The notes under the pieces are model-generated. The model did not search any database, was not told where the DNA came from, and saw nothing but the letters and a program-made list of their open reading frames with translations. A stretch of DNA of 45,563 nt from NCBI GenBank assembly GCA_033764265.1, contig JANRJB010000003.1:1-45563 (forward strand), given 5' to 3'. Shown here piece by piece: positions 23,729-31,480 of the stretch; the first letter of the stretch is position 1; the number at the start of each line of letters is the position of its first letter. Source of the DNA: VGEM01 sp033764265. GTDB taxonomy: Bacteria > Pseudomonadota > Alphaproteobacteria > Rhodospirillales > Rhodospirillaceae. Position numbers and translations under genes: made by a program.

Positions 23729-25063
23729 TCAACTCGGATCCACGCTCGTCACCGGGTCGCCGGGCGCGGTCGCCACGGCGGCGTTCCAGGACACGGTGTT
23801 ATCGTCGGGCTCATAGACCGACAGGTTCCCGCCCGAAATTGCGTTCCTGTTGCGCAGCCGGTAGAACGCCTGCTTCACCGTGCGCCCCGTGTTGGACCCG
23901 CCGGCCACATTGCGCGCCAACAGCGCGTCGGCCGCAGCCTCGTTGCCGGCGGCCGACAGCGCGAAGCCGGTCTTGTCGTCGACCGTGCCGGCCGTCACCT
24001 TGCCGGCCACGGTGATCGCCAGCGCGGCGAAATTTGCCGGGAACGTCACCGTCGCCTGGCGGGTGCTGATCGCGGCATCCAGGTTGTCCAGCTTGGCCGC
24101 GCGGCCCGACGTGTAATCGGCGGCGGCGGCGCGCGAGGTGATCGCGGCGTCAAGCTGGGCCAGATTGTCCATGAGCGACGCGCGCGTCGCCGTGAGCCTG
24201 GCGAGCAGGGCCGACGTGTCGGCCAGCACGGCGTTCGTGCCGCTGATGATCGTGTTGATCTCGGTGTCGATATAGCCCGCGATGGTCGACAGCTGCGCAT
24301 CCAGGCTCGCCGCTGACATGCCGAGCGCCGCGCGCACGCCGGCGGCATCGAGGGTGGAAAGGCCCGATTTGATCTCGTTCACCGCGTCGGTCGCCAGCGC
24401 CGCGGCGGTCAGGGTGTCGGCGCCCATCGCGCCCACGCTCGCGTCCATGCGCCCGCCCACCAGCGCCGCCGGCAGGCGCGCCTGGATGTCGGCGGTGTCG
24501 GCCTCCACGTCGGTCGCGGTCTTGATGGTGGTGCCCGACAGGTTGAGCGTGGCGGTCGGGCTGCCGACGTTGGCCAGGTCGATGCCCGCCTCGCCGCCGG
24601 CGGACACGTCGAGCGTGCGGCCGGCCACTGTCGGCTGCAGCGGCGCGGCGCCCGTGCCGTAGCCCGCCACCGTCATGTTGGCGGCGCTGTCGCTCTTGAA
24701 CTGATTGGTTCCCGTGCCGATCACCGGCACGCCGCCGTTGGCGCCGGCGGCGGCGTTGGGCAGCGCTGTCTGGCCGGCGCGCACCGTGTCGTGCGGGTCG
24801 AGCGAGGTGGTATAGACGTTCACCGTCAACGGCACGGCGGACGCGTTGATCCAGGTGAATGCCAGATGGTTGCCGTTGGTGTCGGCCTGGGCGGGCGTGA
24901 TGCTCCACTCGCCGTTGCCCTTGTGCGTGGCCGTGCCGACACTCTCCTGGGTGCCGCCGTCCTTGGTCACGTACACCGTGGTCGTGCCGGTGGTCACGGC
25001 CGAACCGTCGGCGACGGCTACCATGTTGGCGGAAATCGTCTGGCCGGCGACGTTCTTGCGCAT
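23729..25063 (-). CDS. prophage fibre/baseplate-type structural protein
   Basis: The 444-residue protein opens with an Ig-like or BppU-like beta domain (GQTISANMVAVADGSAV, then VYVTKDGGTQESVGTA and NGNHLAFTWINASAVPLTVNVYT) and continues with long Ala/Thr/Asp-rich helical repeats (ALATDAVNEIKSGLSTLDAA, IAGYIDTEINTIISGTNAVL, LDAAISTRQATV) of the coiled-coil type found in phage tail-fibre shafts. A short C-terminal RLRNRNAISGGNLSVYEPDD segment ends it. Last gene of the late operon; its ATG is one base after the stop of the upstream gene. Exact position in the virion is not known. Confidence 0.6.
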   Translation of the reverse strand: MRKNVAGQTISANMVAVADGSAVTTGTTTVYVTKDGGTQESVGTATHKGNGEWSITPAQADTNGNHLAFTWINASAVPLTVNVYTTSLDPHDTVRAGQTALPNAAAGANGGVPVIGTGTNQFKSDSAANMTVAGYGTGAAPLQPTVAGRTLDVSAGGEAGIDLANVGSPTATLNLSGTTIKTATDVEADTADIQARLPAALVGGRMDASVGAMGADTLTAAALATDAVNEIKSGLSTLDAAGVRAALGMSAASLDAQLSTIAGYIDTEINTIISGTNAVLADTSALLARLTATRASLMDNLAQLDAAITSRAAAADYTSGRAAKLDNLDAAISTRQATVTFPANFAALAITVAGKVTAGTVDDKTGFALSAAGNEAAADALLARNVAGGSNTGRTVKQAFYRLRNRNAISGGNLSVYEPDDNTVSWNAAVATAPGDPVTSVDPS

Positions 25064-25064
25064 G

Positions 25065-25925
25065 TCAGGATCCGGATTTCGACAGGAAGGGGATCGACGA
25101 CACCAGAACCGACGTCGTCTTCATGAAGGCCTTGAACGCCGCAACGATGGTCGCGACCGACCCCACCTGCGTGTCGGGCCAGCCGATCAGCGCCCAGGGG
25201 TTGCGCGTGAACTCCCGCACCTCGCCGGGGCTTAACCCCCGGTTCCAGGCGACGACAAAGCCGATCTGGTTGTTGGCGATGTAGTCGTTCGCGAAGTCCG
25301 GCCGGATCCCGATACCAAAATTACTGTTGGCCTCGCCGATCGCCAGCGCCGTCGCCGTCGCCGTGCCGACAGAAACCCCGTCCTGATACAGCTCGTGCAG
25401 CGTGCCGATGCGTGTGCCGACCCACAGGTGCCAGTCGCCGTCGACCCCGCCGGCGTGCGTGACCACGCCGCCGTAGGCGCCGGAGTACACCCCGAACGCC
25501 ATGCGGCCGTTCGAAACCGACACGAGCGTGCTGTCGGCGTTCGCCTCCAGCACCACTTGGCTGAAGCTGCCGCCGTTGCGTCGTTGGCCGGCCTGGAAGC
25601 GGATTTGGCCGTCCGCAGCAGGGTTGGAAAACACCGCCAGCGTGAAATCGCCGGTGTAAGAACCGTTCGAGGTCTTGATCGGCAAGAACTCGGCCGTCAC
25701 CGACTGCGTGTCGTAGGCCGAGGCCGAGGCGCCGTTGAACTCGGCCACCCGCCCCGGCCGGCCGATCACGAACCGCTTGTCGGCGCTCTCGGGCAGCACG
25801 CGCGAGCCCGTGACCAGGTCGTAGTAGTCGCCGGGACCGCGGAAGTAGAACGCGCAGGCCAGCCCGCGGGCCAGCGCATGCTCGCTGTTGAGCCGGTTCC
25901 AGATCGGCGGCTTGGCGATGAACAT
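25065..25925 (-). CDS. prophage protein with LamG/concanavalin-like domain
   Basis: The 286-residue protein begins PPIWNRLNSEHALARGLACAF and contains beta-rich RVAEFNGASASAYDTQSV, DFTLAVFSNPA and a WHLWVGTRIGTLHELYQDGV stretch typical of LamG/concanavalin-like lectin sandwiches, with GFVVAWNRGLSPGEVREFT near the C-terminus, as found in phage proteins that bind surface glycans. The last 35 residues are hydrophobic and Ser-rich. It sits between two other probable virion proteins. A receptor- or glycan-binding role is inferred. Confidence 0.6.
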   Translation of the reverse strand: MFIAKPPIWNRLNSEHALARGLACAFYFRGPGDYYDLVTGSRVLPESADKRFVIGRPGRVAEFNGASASAYDTQSVTAEFLPIKTSNGSYTGDFTLAVFSNPAADGQIRFQAGQRRNGGSFSQVVLEANADSTLVSVSNGRMAFGVYSGAYGGVVTHAGGVDGDWHLWVGTRIGTLHELYQDGVSVGTATATALAIGEANSNFGIGIRPDFANDYIANNQIGFVVAWNRGLSPGEVREFTRNPWALIGWPDTQVGSVATIVAAFKAFMKTTSVLVSSIPFLSKSGS

Positions 25926-25954
25926 GACCGCGCCCTGTGCTTGGACGACCTATC

Positions 25955-26386
25955 TCAGCCGTTCAGGTTTTCATGCGCCCGCGCGTAGGCCAGGATGTTG
26001 CCCGACGACGCCATGGTCACGTTGGTCCGGTTGCCAAGCACGAACTTGCCGGCCGTGGGCGGGATCCAGATCGGCGCCTGGGTGTTGGCGTACTTCGCCG
26101 CGTTGCCGGTCGTGACCGGGATGTTGACCAGGAACGTCGCGTCGCCGCGATCGGCATAGGTGCTGCCGTCGCGGTTCAATTGAAGCCAGTGCACCTCGAC
26201 ATAGGGAAACCCGGTCGGGTTCAGGGTGCCCAGCGTGATCGACAGAAACAGCCACTCGTAAAGGCCGGATGAGTTGTCCGCCGCCGTCGAGGCCGAGCAA
26301 TAGCCGGCGTTCGCCAGGCTGTTCAGTTCGGTCGTCAGGATCGAGGTCCAGCTTTCCGGCGCGTTCCATTTCCGAAGGTTCGCCAT
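25955..26386 (-). CDS. prophage protein, unknown, probable virion component
   Basis: The 143-residue beta-rich protein (LRKWNAPESWTSILTTELNS, LYEWLFLSITLGTLNP, FPYVEVHWLQLNRDGS, VLGNRTNVTMASSGNILA) lacks signal or membrane segments. I do not recognise a named family, although similar proteins occur beside LamG-like proteins in alphaproteobacterial prophages as far as I can recall. It lies between the LamG-like gene and a helical gene on the same strand. Confidence 0.55.
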   Translation of the reverse strand: MANLRKWNAPESWTSILTTELNSLANAGYCSASTAADNSSGLYEWLFLSITLGTLNPTGFPYVEVHWLQLNRDGSTYADRGDATFLVNIPVTTGNAAKYANTQAPIWIPPTAGKFVLGNRTNVTMASSGNILAYARAHENLNG

Positions 26387-26389
26387 GGC

Positions 26390-26851
26390 TCACAGCCCCG
26401 CCGCATCCAGGTCGTTCGCGCTGATCGGCGCGGTGTAGCCGCTGGCCTGCCACCACGGCCGGGTCGTCGCCGCCAGGGCCAGCAGCGCGGTTTTGTGTTC
26501 CGCCGTGATCACCGACGCCGCGACCAGCGCCGACAGCATCCCGTCGACCACGGCCAGCTTTGCCGGGGCCGACGTTTCAATGCTCTGAACGTGCGGGCTC
26601 GAAATGATGCGCAGCAGTTCCTTCGCCGCGGTGCGCGCGGCGCTGGGCATCGGGTTGGCCGCGACCCAGTCCTCGATCGCCGTGGTCAGTCCGGCCAGCG
26701 CCAGGAACCCCAACACCTCGGAGGTGCGCACGTCGCGCGGCGGGCCCGCCACGGTCTCGGCGTTCAGCGCGGCCAGGCGCGCGGCCGTGTCCGCGCCGGC
26801 CACCGTCGGCCACTTCACGCGCAGCGCGTTGTAGTACGTCGATTGCGTCAT
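26390..26851 (-). CDS. prophage protein, helical, unknown
   Basis: A 153-residue protein: MTQSTYYNALRVKWPTVA, then helices with VLGFLALAGLTTAIEDWVAANP and AKELLRIISSPHVQSIE, and a second helical part VVDGMLSALVAASVITAEHK. The ATG overlaps the stop of the upstream membrane protein gene by four bases (ATGA). No family is recognised; its lack of membrane segments and its position beside fibre genes suggest a virion or assembly protein. Confidence 0.55.
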   Translation of the reverse strand: MTQSTYYNALRVKWPTVAGADTAARLAALNAETVAGPPRDVRTSEVLGFLALAGLTTAIEDWVAANPMPSAARTAAKELLRIISSPHVQSIETSAPAKLAVVDGMLSALVAASVITAEHKTALLALAATTRPWWQASGYTAPISANDLDAAGL

Positions 26852-27276
26852 GGTTCGCCCACCCCCAAACACACCCGCAGGAAATCCGGCGCGAAGGCCG
26901 GGCCCGCGGACTCATCCTCGGCCGTGCCGGCGACGAACTCGTCCCGGCTCACCAGCCCGGCGTAAACGCCCACCGTCAGCAGCAGCACGTGCGGGGAATC
27001 GGTTTCCAGGCGCACCACCGCCCCGGTCGGGCAGGCCAGCGCCACCAGCAGCATCCTCAACTCGGGTGCGGGCGGCGCCGCGGCGCGCGGGTCTTCCATC
27101 GACCCCACCGCGCCGGCGGGGCTTGTCAGCAGCGCCTTCAGCACCAGCGCGACGATCAGCGCGGCCAGGCACGCCTGAAACCAGCGCCAGGCGCGCTGCA
27201 CGCCGTCGACGGCGCGGTCCATCGCCCGCCCCATATCGAACTCGGGCTCGACCCCGGTATCGGCATCGTGCGGCAT
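26848..27276 (-). CDS. prophage single-span membrane protein
   Basis: A 142-residue protein with an acidic N-terminus, an amphipathic MGRAMDRAVDGVQRAWRWF helix and one membrane span ACLAALIVALVLKALL, then a C-terminal domain with MLLVALACPTGAVVRLETD and LLLTVGVYAGLVSRDEFV. ATG 27276 lies just inside the stop of the Rz1-like gene, with GGGAGG upstream. It follows the spanins, so a role in lysis or exclusion is possible, but I do not recognise it. Confidence 0.55.
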   Translation of the reverse strand: MPHDADTGVEPEFDMGRAMDRAVDGVQRAWRWFQACLAALIVALVLKALLTSPAGAVGSMEDPRAAAPPAPELRMLLVALACPTGAVVRLETDSPHVLLLTVGVYAGLVSRDEFVAGTAEDESAGPAFAPDFLRVCLGVGEP

Positions 27277-27278
27277 GG

Positions 27279-27530
27279 CTATGGCCCCTCCCGGCACGGG
27301 TGATCTTCGGCCGCGCACAGCGCGCACCAGGCGGCGTTATGGCGGTCGATCTGGCGCAGCGTCTCGGCCGTGTCGGCCGGGCTGGTCATGATCGGCTCGG
27401 CGATGCGGCAGAACGCGCCCGCGTCACCGGCGGGTGAACGCGTCGCGCAGGCGCTCAGCAGCGCCAGCATCGCGAGCAACGCGCTCGCGCGCGTCGTCGG
27501 CCATGCGAACGGCGTCATCGGCGGCCTCAT
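27279..27530 (-). CDS. Rz1-type outer-membrane spanin lipoprotein
   Basis: An 83-residue protein with a type II signal peptide: ASALLAMLALLSAC, where LLSAC is the lipobox and Cys is lipidated. The mature part is short and has three further Cys residues (FCRIAEPI, WCALCAAEDHPC), a pattern seen in Rz1-like proteins that contain a conserved CR...A-E-P-I motif. It overlaps the preceding gene by 107 bases in another frame, the classic overlapping Rz/Rz1 arrangement. It should span the periplasm with its partner and fuse the inner and outer membranes at the end of lysis. ATG 27518 is an alternative start. Confidence 0.8.
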   Translation of the reverse strand: MRPPMTPFAWPTTRASALLAMLALLSACATRSPAGDAGAFCRIAEPIMTSPADTAETLRQIDRHNAAWCALCAAEDHPCREGP

Positions 27531-27639
27531 GTTGCTTGACGGTGGCGGCGTCGGCGCCGCCCTTGCGCACCAGGAACAGAGTCAGCACCTTCGCCAGGAA
27601 GGTGCCGATCCCGTTCAAAAGGGCGGTCAGGTCGATCAC
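27424..27639 (-). CDS. Rz-type inner-membrane spanin
   Basis: A 71-residue protein with one N-terminal span (LLNGIGTFLAKVLTLFLV) and a charged, Ala-rich coiled coil (AATVKQHEAADDAVRMADDARERVARD), as expected for an i-spanin, though shorter than lambda Rz. GTG 27639 overlaps the holin stop (GTGA). Its 3' half overlaps the Rz1-like gene in a different frame. The position after the endolysin and holin genes supports the assignment. Confidence 0.68.
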   Translation of the reverse strand: MIDLTALLNGIGTFLAKVLTLFLVRKGGADAATVKQHEAADDAVRMADDARERVARDAGAAERLRDAFTRR

Positions 27640-27866
27640 GACGTCTGGCCGGGCGCGTCGCCGGGCTTCTTCGCCGCGGGCGCGCCGCCGGAGGTGTTGA
27701 CCGCCGCCAGGATCACCGCCAGCAGCGCGGCCGCGCCGGTGGCGATCTCGCCCTGCTGCTCGGGCGCGACCTGAATGCCGACCGCGGTGGCGATCACGGT
27801 CAGGATGGCGGCCCAGGTGCTCTTTTCCTTCAGGCGGCCGAGCAGAAACGTTTTCAGCTGGTCCAT
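27636..27866 (-). CDS. holin
   Basis: A 76-residue protein with N-terminal KEKSTWAAILTVIATAVGI and a second hydrophobic helix IATGAAALLAVILAAVN, then a short hydrophilic tail AAKKPGDAPGQTS. Size, two spans and place between endolysin and spanin genes fit a small two-span holin. AAGGAG is nine bases before ATG 27866, which is the likely start inside a longer open frame. Confidence 0.8.
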   Translation of the reverse strand: MDQLKTFLLGRLKEKSTWAAILTVIATAVGIQVAPEQQGEIATGAAALLAVILAAVNTSGGAPAAKKPGDAPGQTS

Positions 27867-27885
27867 GAATAGTCTCCTTTTTGGA

Positions 27886-28206
27886 TCACGCCCCGTAGGG
27901 CGTCTTGGGTTGAAACTCGATGTGGAAGTGGTCGGGCTCCAGCACGACATCGAAGTCGGGGCCCAGCGCCGCGGCCAGCTTGTCCTTGGTCTCGGCCAGC
28001 CGCGCCGGCGGAATCTCCCGGCTGCGGATGTCGATGGCCGCGCCCACGAAATGCAGGCTGCCGTGGCCATGCCGGCCGTCGATGGCCGAGGTGATCACCG
28101 TCTTCACCGGGATCTCGGCCAGCACGCCGTTGACGATGGTCACGGCCACGGCCATCTCCGGGCGCAGGCCGTGCAGCCGCACGCCTGGTTTGATCGAGAT
28201 CGGCAT
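27886..28206 (-). CDS. M15-family (VanY/L-Ala-D-Glu-type) peptidase endolysin
   Basis: The 106-residue protein has the M15 zinc motif H-x6-D as HFVGAAID (His52, Asp59), preceded by SAIDGRHGHGS, and the C-terminal EPDHFHIEF with the third zinc His and the catalytic acidic residue. M15 peptidases cut the peptide cross-bridge or stem of peptidoglycan and are common phage endolysins. It has no signal peptide, so release depends on the holin encoded 19 bases downstream. At 106 residues it is a minimal catalytic domain without a cell-wall-binding module. Confidence 0.82.
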   Translation of the reverse strand: MPISIKPGVRLHGLRPEMAVAVTIVNGVLAEIPVKTVITSAIDGRHGHGSLHFVGAAIDIRSREIPPARLAETKDKLAAALGPDFDVVLEPDHFHIEFQPKTPYGA

Positions 28207-28209
28207 GGG

Positions 28210-28683
28210 TCAGTCCTTGTTCTGGATCGCGTTATTGGTTTCCGCCGTGAACGGGGCGGGCGGATGGGGGTGCTTGGCGTTGATGATCGCCACGCGGCGG
28301 TTCAGATCGTCCATCCATCCCCGCGGCAGCGGCGGAGGGCGGTCGTCCGTCAGCTTGGCGTTCAGCATGGCGTCGCGCAGCACCACCAGGCTCGAGATCG
28401 CCTTGACGATGTGAGACAGGCCCGAGTCAGGGTCGATGTCCTCGCCTTCCCACCACGCGCCCAGGTGCCGCGCGGCGGCGTCGACATACACACCGGCGCG
28501 CACGCCCATGACCCGGTAGTTGTGCCGGCCGTACTTGCGCGCGCCTTCCAGCATCGCCACGCCCACCTCGAACATCACCGCCGTCGGCACGGTCGAGATC
28601 GGCGCCTTCAGGATGCCGACCGCGTCCTTCGGATTGGTCGGCTTGGTGGAGATGGCGGCGGCGCTCTCGGTGTCGGGCGTCAT
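28210..28683 (-). CDS. dATP/dGTP diphosphohydrolase N-terminal-domain-like protein (DUF5664)
   Basis: The 157-residue protein starts with the conserved NPKDAVGILKAPISTVP segment and has VAMLEGARKYGRHNYR, VYVDAAARHLGAWWEGEDID and SGLSHIVKAISSLVVLRDAM, matching the phage domain known as dGTP_diPhyd_N/DUF5664, an all-alpha NTP pyrophosphatase of the MazG kind (E-x-x-x-K and H-x-x-K/H-I-V-K acidic/His metal residues). In phage S-2L a related enzyme removes dATP and dGTP in making 2-aminoadenine DNA; no PurZ or DatZ partner is visible here. Its ATG overlaps the stop of the metallophosphoesterase gene (ATGA). Confidence 0.75.
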   Translation of the reverse strand: MTPDTESAAAISTKPTNPKDAVGILKAPISTVPTAVMFEVGVAMLEGARKYGRHNYRVMGVRAGVYVDAAARHLGAWWEGEDIDPDSGLSHIVKAISSLVVLRDAMLNAKLTDDRPPPLPRGWMDDLNRRVAIINAKHPHPPAPFTAETNNAIQNKD

Positions 28684-29975
28684 GCCGCGCTCCGCGCCCG
28701 GGCCGCGTCGCGCAGGTGGGTCACGTCGGCCAGCTGGTCGGCGTAGTGGCGCTGTTCATCCAGGTACACCTTCCAGCGCGCGGTGATGCCGTGCTTGGGG
28801 TGGGCGAACAGCAACCATTGACTGGGCCGGTGGATGCGCGGGCGCATGCCCTTGGCGTACTCGCTGAACCCCGGCAGACAGCCATTCGCGAACCCGTACT
28901 CCAGTTCCATCGCGGTGTGGAAGTGGCCCACGAACACCGATTCGATCATCTCGCCGATGCTGTTGTAGCTGTCGACGATCTTCTTCATGCCGCGGGTGAT
29001 GGTCGCCGCCGGGCCGATGAAGCCCTGCCCGCCGCCCGATCCGATCTTGTCGCCGTGGGTCAGGAAGTACTTGCGGCCGTACACCGTGAACAGCGCGTCG
29101 CCCGACGGCGGGGTGAAGAACTTCAACCGCTCGTCGCCGGCGAACAGGCTTTCCAGCCACCACGCGATCAGCGTGTCCCAGCTGTCCTCGGCCGATCGCT
29201 TGTGGATCGGTTTCTCGGTGGTGCGGCCGTGGTTGCCCGGCACGCTGATGACGATGACTCGCTTGAACGCGCCGGCCAGCTGGCGCAGCACCTCGGCCAT
29301 GTGCGTCACGAAGAACCGCACCGCCGCCGGCGTGGTGCCGTCGTTGGTCTCGCGCAGGTCGTGGATGTCGCCCGACACCAGGTCGCCGCCCAGCATCACC
29401 ACGATCTGCTCGTAGCGCGGGTTGGTCATGTGGTGCAGGCACAGGTCCAGCGTCCGCTCGGCCGCGCGCACCAGCCGCTGGCGCGCGATCTCAAGGTTGA
29501 AGGCGTTCAGGCCGTGCACCTCGTTGGACTTGATGGTCTCGCCGAAGTGCAGGTCCGACAAAAACAGCATCGGCGTGCCCGGTCCCTTGGCGCCGGGCCG
29601 CGTGGCGATGCTCCAGCCGGGGCGCTCGGGCGCCGGCTTCACCAGCCCGAAAATCGACGATCTCAGGTCGTCGGCGTCGTTCAGCTTGCGCGACAGCACG
29701 CGCACCTGCGCGCGCAAGGTCTTCAGTTCGTCGTCGGCGCGCACGCGGGCCTGCGCGTCTTCCGCGGCTGCCGCCGGGTTCAGCCGCGCGCCCATCGCCG
29801 CGGCCGGCGGCTTCACCAGCGCGTGCCCCAGCATCCCGATCGTCTTGAGGCGATGGCAGTAGGCCGGATGCGACATCCCCAGACTCTTCGCGGCCGCCGC
29901 CTTGTTGCCGGGGAATTTGGCCTGCGCCTTCAAGGTGGCCTTGATCTGCGCATCGGTCAGTTTGGTGCCGGCCAT
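28680..29975 (-). CDS. phage metallophosphoesterase with N-terminal HTH
   Basis: The 431-residue protein has an N-terminal helix-turn-helix-like part (LTDAQIKATLKAQAKF, then KAAAAKSLGMSHPAYCHRL), a coiled coil near 75-105, and a calcineurin-like phosphoesterase domain with all metal motifs: SDLHFGE (Asp141, His143), GGD (198), GNHGR (247-251), HGD (307-309) and GHFH (350-353). Such enzymes hydrolyse phosphodiesters, DNA ends or nucleotides. The HTH suggests DNA binding, so a DNA- or nucleotide-directed nuclease role is likely. It is coupled to the diphosphohydrolase-like gene in the middle of the late operon. Confidence 0.82.
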   Translation of the reverse strand: MAGTKLTDAQIKATLKAQAKFPGNKAAAAKSLGMSHPAYCHRLKTIGMLGHALVKPPAAAMGARLNPAAAAEDAQARVRADDELKTLRAQVRVLSRKLNDADDLRSSIFGLVKPAPERPGWSIATRPGAKGPGTPMLFLSDLHFGETIKSNEVHGLNAFNLEIARQRLVRAAERTLDLCLHHMTNPRYEQIVVMLGGDLVSGDIHDLRETNDGTTPAAVRFFVTHMAEVLRQLAGAFKRVIVISVPGNHGRTTEKPIHKRSAEDSWDTLIAWWLESLFAGDERLKFFTPPSGDALFTVYGRKYFLTHGDKIGSGGGQGFIGPAATITRGMKKIVDSYNSIGEMIESVFVGHFHTAMELEYGFANGCLPGFSEYAKGMRPRIHRPSQWLLFAHPKHGITARWKVYLDEQRHYADQLADVTHLRDAARARSAA

Positions 29976-30320
29976 TCAGTTCGCCCCCTTGCTCAGGTAG
30001 TGCTGCAGCGCCGCGCCGAACGGCACGCCCTTGGCCAGGGCGTAGATCGCCGCGGGAATCGCCACTGTCAGGAACGCCTTCCACACGTAGCCGCGCGTCG
30101 CCGACGTGCCAGCCATCCAGGCGCGGGTGAACTCGCGCTCGCCGTGCCAGCGCGCCATGCTGTCGGCGTCGTCGGTGTCGATGCCCAGCGCGATCAGCGC
30201 CTTGTGCACGGCCTTCTCCGCCGCCTGCTCGGCCAGCAGCTCGGGCGGCATCGACCGGCGTTCCTGCGCCGGCGGCCGGATCAGGCGGGGGTCGGACTCT
30301 CCGCTCAATGGGGCGCTCAT
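29976..30320 (-). CDS. small prophage membrane-anchored protein
   Basis: A 114-residue protein with a hydrophilic N-terminus (PRLIRPPAQERRSMPPELLA), an amphipathic helix KAVHKALIALGIDTDDADSM, WHGEREFTRAWM, and a C-terminal membrane segment (VWKAFLTVAIPAAIYALAKG). The L-G-I-D-x-x-D pattern before a tail anchor recurs in small phage proteins next to lysis or tail genes, of unknown function. The ATG overlaps the stop of the upstream gene (ATGA); its own stop directly precedes the start of the phosphoesterase gene. Confidence 0.6.
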   Translation of the reverse strand: MSAPLSGESDPRLIRPPAQERRSMPPELLAEQAAEKAVHKALIALGIDTDDADSMARWHGEREFTRAWMAGTSATRGYVWKAFLTVAIPAAIYALAKGVPFGAALQHYLSKGAN

Positions 30321-30613
30321 GACGCCCCCCCGATGATCCAGCGGGTACCGTTCCACTGCGCCGCGTGAAACGGTTGCAGCGCGGGCACCGCGTCGTCGGG
30401 CAGCGCCGCCGCCCAGGTGTTGATTGCCGGGTTGTAGCGGGCGAAACGCGACGGGTCGTAGCCCAGCCCCGAAACGTCCAGCGCGAAGCCGAAGCCCGGC
30501 GCATAGGCCGGTTCGGCCGCCGCGTCGAATGTGCTCCAGGCGAAATGGGTGAAGCCGTTCGCCACGAACCGGTCGTCGGCGAAGGGATGAAGTTCGACGT
30601 AACGTCGCGGCAT
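30317..30613 (-). CDS. small prophage protein, unknown
   Basis: A 98-residue protein with aromatic-rich composition: MPRRYVELHPFADDRFVAN, FTHFAWSTFDAAAEPAY, then FALDVSGLGYDPSRFARYN and a C-terminal HAAQWNGTRWIIGGAS, the last of which resembles a terminal beta hairpin of fibre chaperone or fibre tip proteins. It lies directly after the glycine-rich fibre-like gene, so a fibre assembly or tip role is possible. No family recognised. Confidence 0.5.
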   Translation of the reverse strand: MPRRYVELHPFADDRFVANGFTHFAWSTFDAAAEPAYAPGFGFALDVSGLGYDPSRFARYNPAINTWAAALPDDAVPALQPFHAAQWNGTRWIIGGAS

Positions 30614-30637
30614 CGTTCAGTCCTCAGGGTCCAATCC

Positions 30638-31459
30638 TCACGCGGCGACCCGCCATTCCACTTTCAGCTGGCCGTCGCTGCCGTCCTGGCCTGCGCCGGC
30701 GACGCTGTTGGCGGCCGCGCCACGCCCCCCGGCTCCTGAGTTCGGGGTTCCCGGCGCGCCGAACAGGCCCGCGCCGGCACCGCCGCCAGGCTGGGCGGCG
30801 AAACCGGTGTTGTTGGCCAGGCCGTAGAACTGGCCAAGGATCGTGTTCGCCAGGCCGTCATAGGCCGGGTTCGGCACGGTGGAACTGAAGTAATGGCCGC
30901 GGCCGCCGGCATTGCCTTCGTGGATGGCGTTGTCGCCCGCCACCGATCCGGAGATGATCGATCCGCCGTTGGACGGATTGAAGCCGCGGTCGGCCGCCGT
31001 GCCGTCGATGCCGCGCAACCCGCCCAGGCCGCCGGCGAGGGTGAGAAACGATCCGAACGACGTGGCGTTGCCGTTCTGCCCGTCGTTCGACCCGGCCGCG
31101 CCGGCCAGGCCCTTCAGGCCGATGGTCACCGGCACGTAAAGTCCGGGCGCTAGTTCAAGCCGGTAGCGGAAGCACCAATCGCCCGCCTGGCCGCCGGCCG
31201 CGGCGGTGCGGTTGTTGGGGTCGGCCATCGCGGGAATCCCGCCACCGCCACCGCCGGCGGCCGTGGCGGTGATGAACAGTTCAACCAGCCCGCGCCTGGT
31301 CAGCAGCACGCCGGACGACGGCACGACGAAGATGCCGTTGGCGATGAAGGTCAGCGCGGCCCACGCGCCGGCGGGGTCAATGTTGGGCGCGCGCAGGTAG
31401 TCGAAGCGCCCGGCAAGCAGGCGCGCCGACACGCCGCGCGGGCCGCGGTTCGACAGCAT
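30638..31459 (-). CDS. glycine-rich tail fibre/adhesin-like protein
   Basis: The 273-residue protein has a beta-rich N-terminal part (AALTFIANGIFVVPSSGVLL, then RGLVELFITATAAGGGGGG) and a long Gly/Ala/Asn-rich region with LKGLAGAAGSNDGQNGNAT, GGLGGLRGIDGTAADRG and PGGGAGAGLFGAPGTP, ending GQLKVEWRVAA. This is the organisation of phage tail-fibre adhesins with polyglycine helices (Gly_rich-type domains), which bind host receptors. AAGG lies nine bases before ATG 31459. A receptor-binding role is inferred. Confidence 0.72.
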   Translation of the reverse strand: MLSNRGPRGVSARLLAGRFDYLRAPNIDPAGAWAALTFIANGIFVVPSSGVLLTRRGLVELFITATAAGGGGGGIPAMADPNNRTAAAGGQAGDWCFRYRLELAPGLYVPVTIGLKGLAGAAGSNDGQNGNATSFGSFLTLAGGLGGLRGIDGTAADRGFNPSNGGSIISGSVAGDNAIHEGNAGGRGHYFSSTVPNPAYDGLANTILGQFYGLANNTGFAAQPGGGAGAGLFGAPGTPNSGAGGRGAAANSVAGAGQDGSDGQLKVEWRVAA

Positions 31460-31480
31460 GGCGGTGGACCTTATGTCCGA

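Noticed and set aside
28210..28683. 2-aminoadenine (Z-genome) phage
   Set aside because: Only a DUF5664-like protein is seen; no PurZ, DatZ or matching polymerase is in the window.
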